In this document: one piece after another, positions 5,941-6,035 of the stretch | How positions within the stretch are numbered: the stretch's first letter is position 1 | Layout: each line of letters begins with the position of its first letter | NCBI GenBank assembly: GCA_007134805.1 | Contig: SLKB01000152.1 | Location: 1 to 6,035 of the forward strand | Length of the DNA: 6,035 nt | Source: Paracoccaceae bacterium | GTDB lineage: Bacteria; Pseudomonadota; Alphaproteobacteria; Rhodobacterales; Rhodobacteraceae | Direction: 5' to 3' | Made by a program: the position numbers and the translations under genes | The notes under the pieces: generated by a model | Database searches by the model: none | What the model was told of the DNA's origin: nothing | Seen by the model: the letters and a program-made list of their open reading frames with translations, nothing else

Positions 5941-6035
5941 TCATCCATCAAGCCGCAGCACCGCGGCGAGCCCGCTGCGATACTCCGGGTAGCGCAACTC
6001 AAACCCCAGCGCGCGCTTGATGCGGTCATTGCGCA
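5941..6035 (-). CDS. SDR / NAD-dependent epimerase-like protein, C-terminal fragment (partial)
   Basis: Reading leftward from the right edge, 30 codons are open before TGA at 5943-5941. The tail NDRIKRALGFELRYPEYRSG followed by LAAVL matches the C-terminal end of extended short-chain dehydrogenase/epimerase proteins ('vsN.rir.eLG..lrYPtYreGLaal'). In that family this end region is part of the substrate-binding side and does not include the NAD-binding Rossmann motif, which would lie outside the window. The gene is on the same strand as truA, 36 bp upstream of its chosen start, and is probably in one transcription unit with it. Only the last 30 residues are seen, so substrate and exact family cannot be given. 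Confidence 0.7.
   Translation of the reverse strand, partial: RNDRIKRALGFELRYPEYRSGLAAVLRLDG

Overview
This is a GC-rich chromosomal segment of an alphaproteobacterium, most likely a member of the Rhodobacteraceae. Three things suggest this: a RecA with the N-terminal pattern typical of that family (MAx[35 protein letters not shown]), recA followed directly by alaS with no recX between them, and an alphaproteobacterial LexA operator (GAAC-N7-GAAC) in front of recA. The assignment rests on recalled family patterns, not on a search.

Layout, left to right. (1) Positions 1-491, plus strand: the C-terminal end of an aldehyde-dehydrogenase-family protein, consisting of a shortened, apparently non-catalytic ALDH module. 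(2) Positions 495-713, minus strand: a 72-residue DUF1127-like protein, convergent with the ALDH gene, 3 bp between the stop codons. (3) Positions 714-971: a divergent intergenic region of about 45% GC by my count, clearly poorer in GC than the genes. It holds the SOS operator, a second degenerate SOS-like box, a TTAA-based palindrome and other inverted repeats. (4) Positions 972-2039: recA. (5) Positions 2040-2137: a spacer with a GC-rich hairpin. (6) Positions 2138-4801: alaS, a complete alanyl-tRNA synthetase with catalytic, editing and C-Ala regions. (7) Positions 4798-5094: a DUF1330 protein, its start overlapping the alaS stop as ATGA. (8) Positions 5095-5904, minus strand: truA, its stop codon directly abutting that of the DUF1330 gene. 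(9) Positions 5941-6035, minus strand: the last 30 codons of an SDR/NAD-dependent-epimerase-like gene lying upstream of truA on the same strand.

Most of the window is housekeeping: DNA repair (RecA), tRNA charging (AlaRS) and tRNA modification (TruA). I see no mobile element, CRISPR array, tRNA or rRNA gene, and no sign of a new multi-gene system. The parts that deserve a second look are the recA/DUF1127 intergenic region, with several possible regulatory elements in 258 bp, and the degenerate C-terminal ALDH module. The small DUF1330 gene appears translationally coupled to alaS, and the truA transcription unit converges on it with no intergenic DNA.
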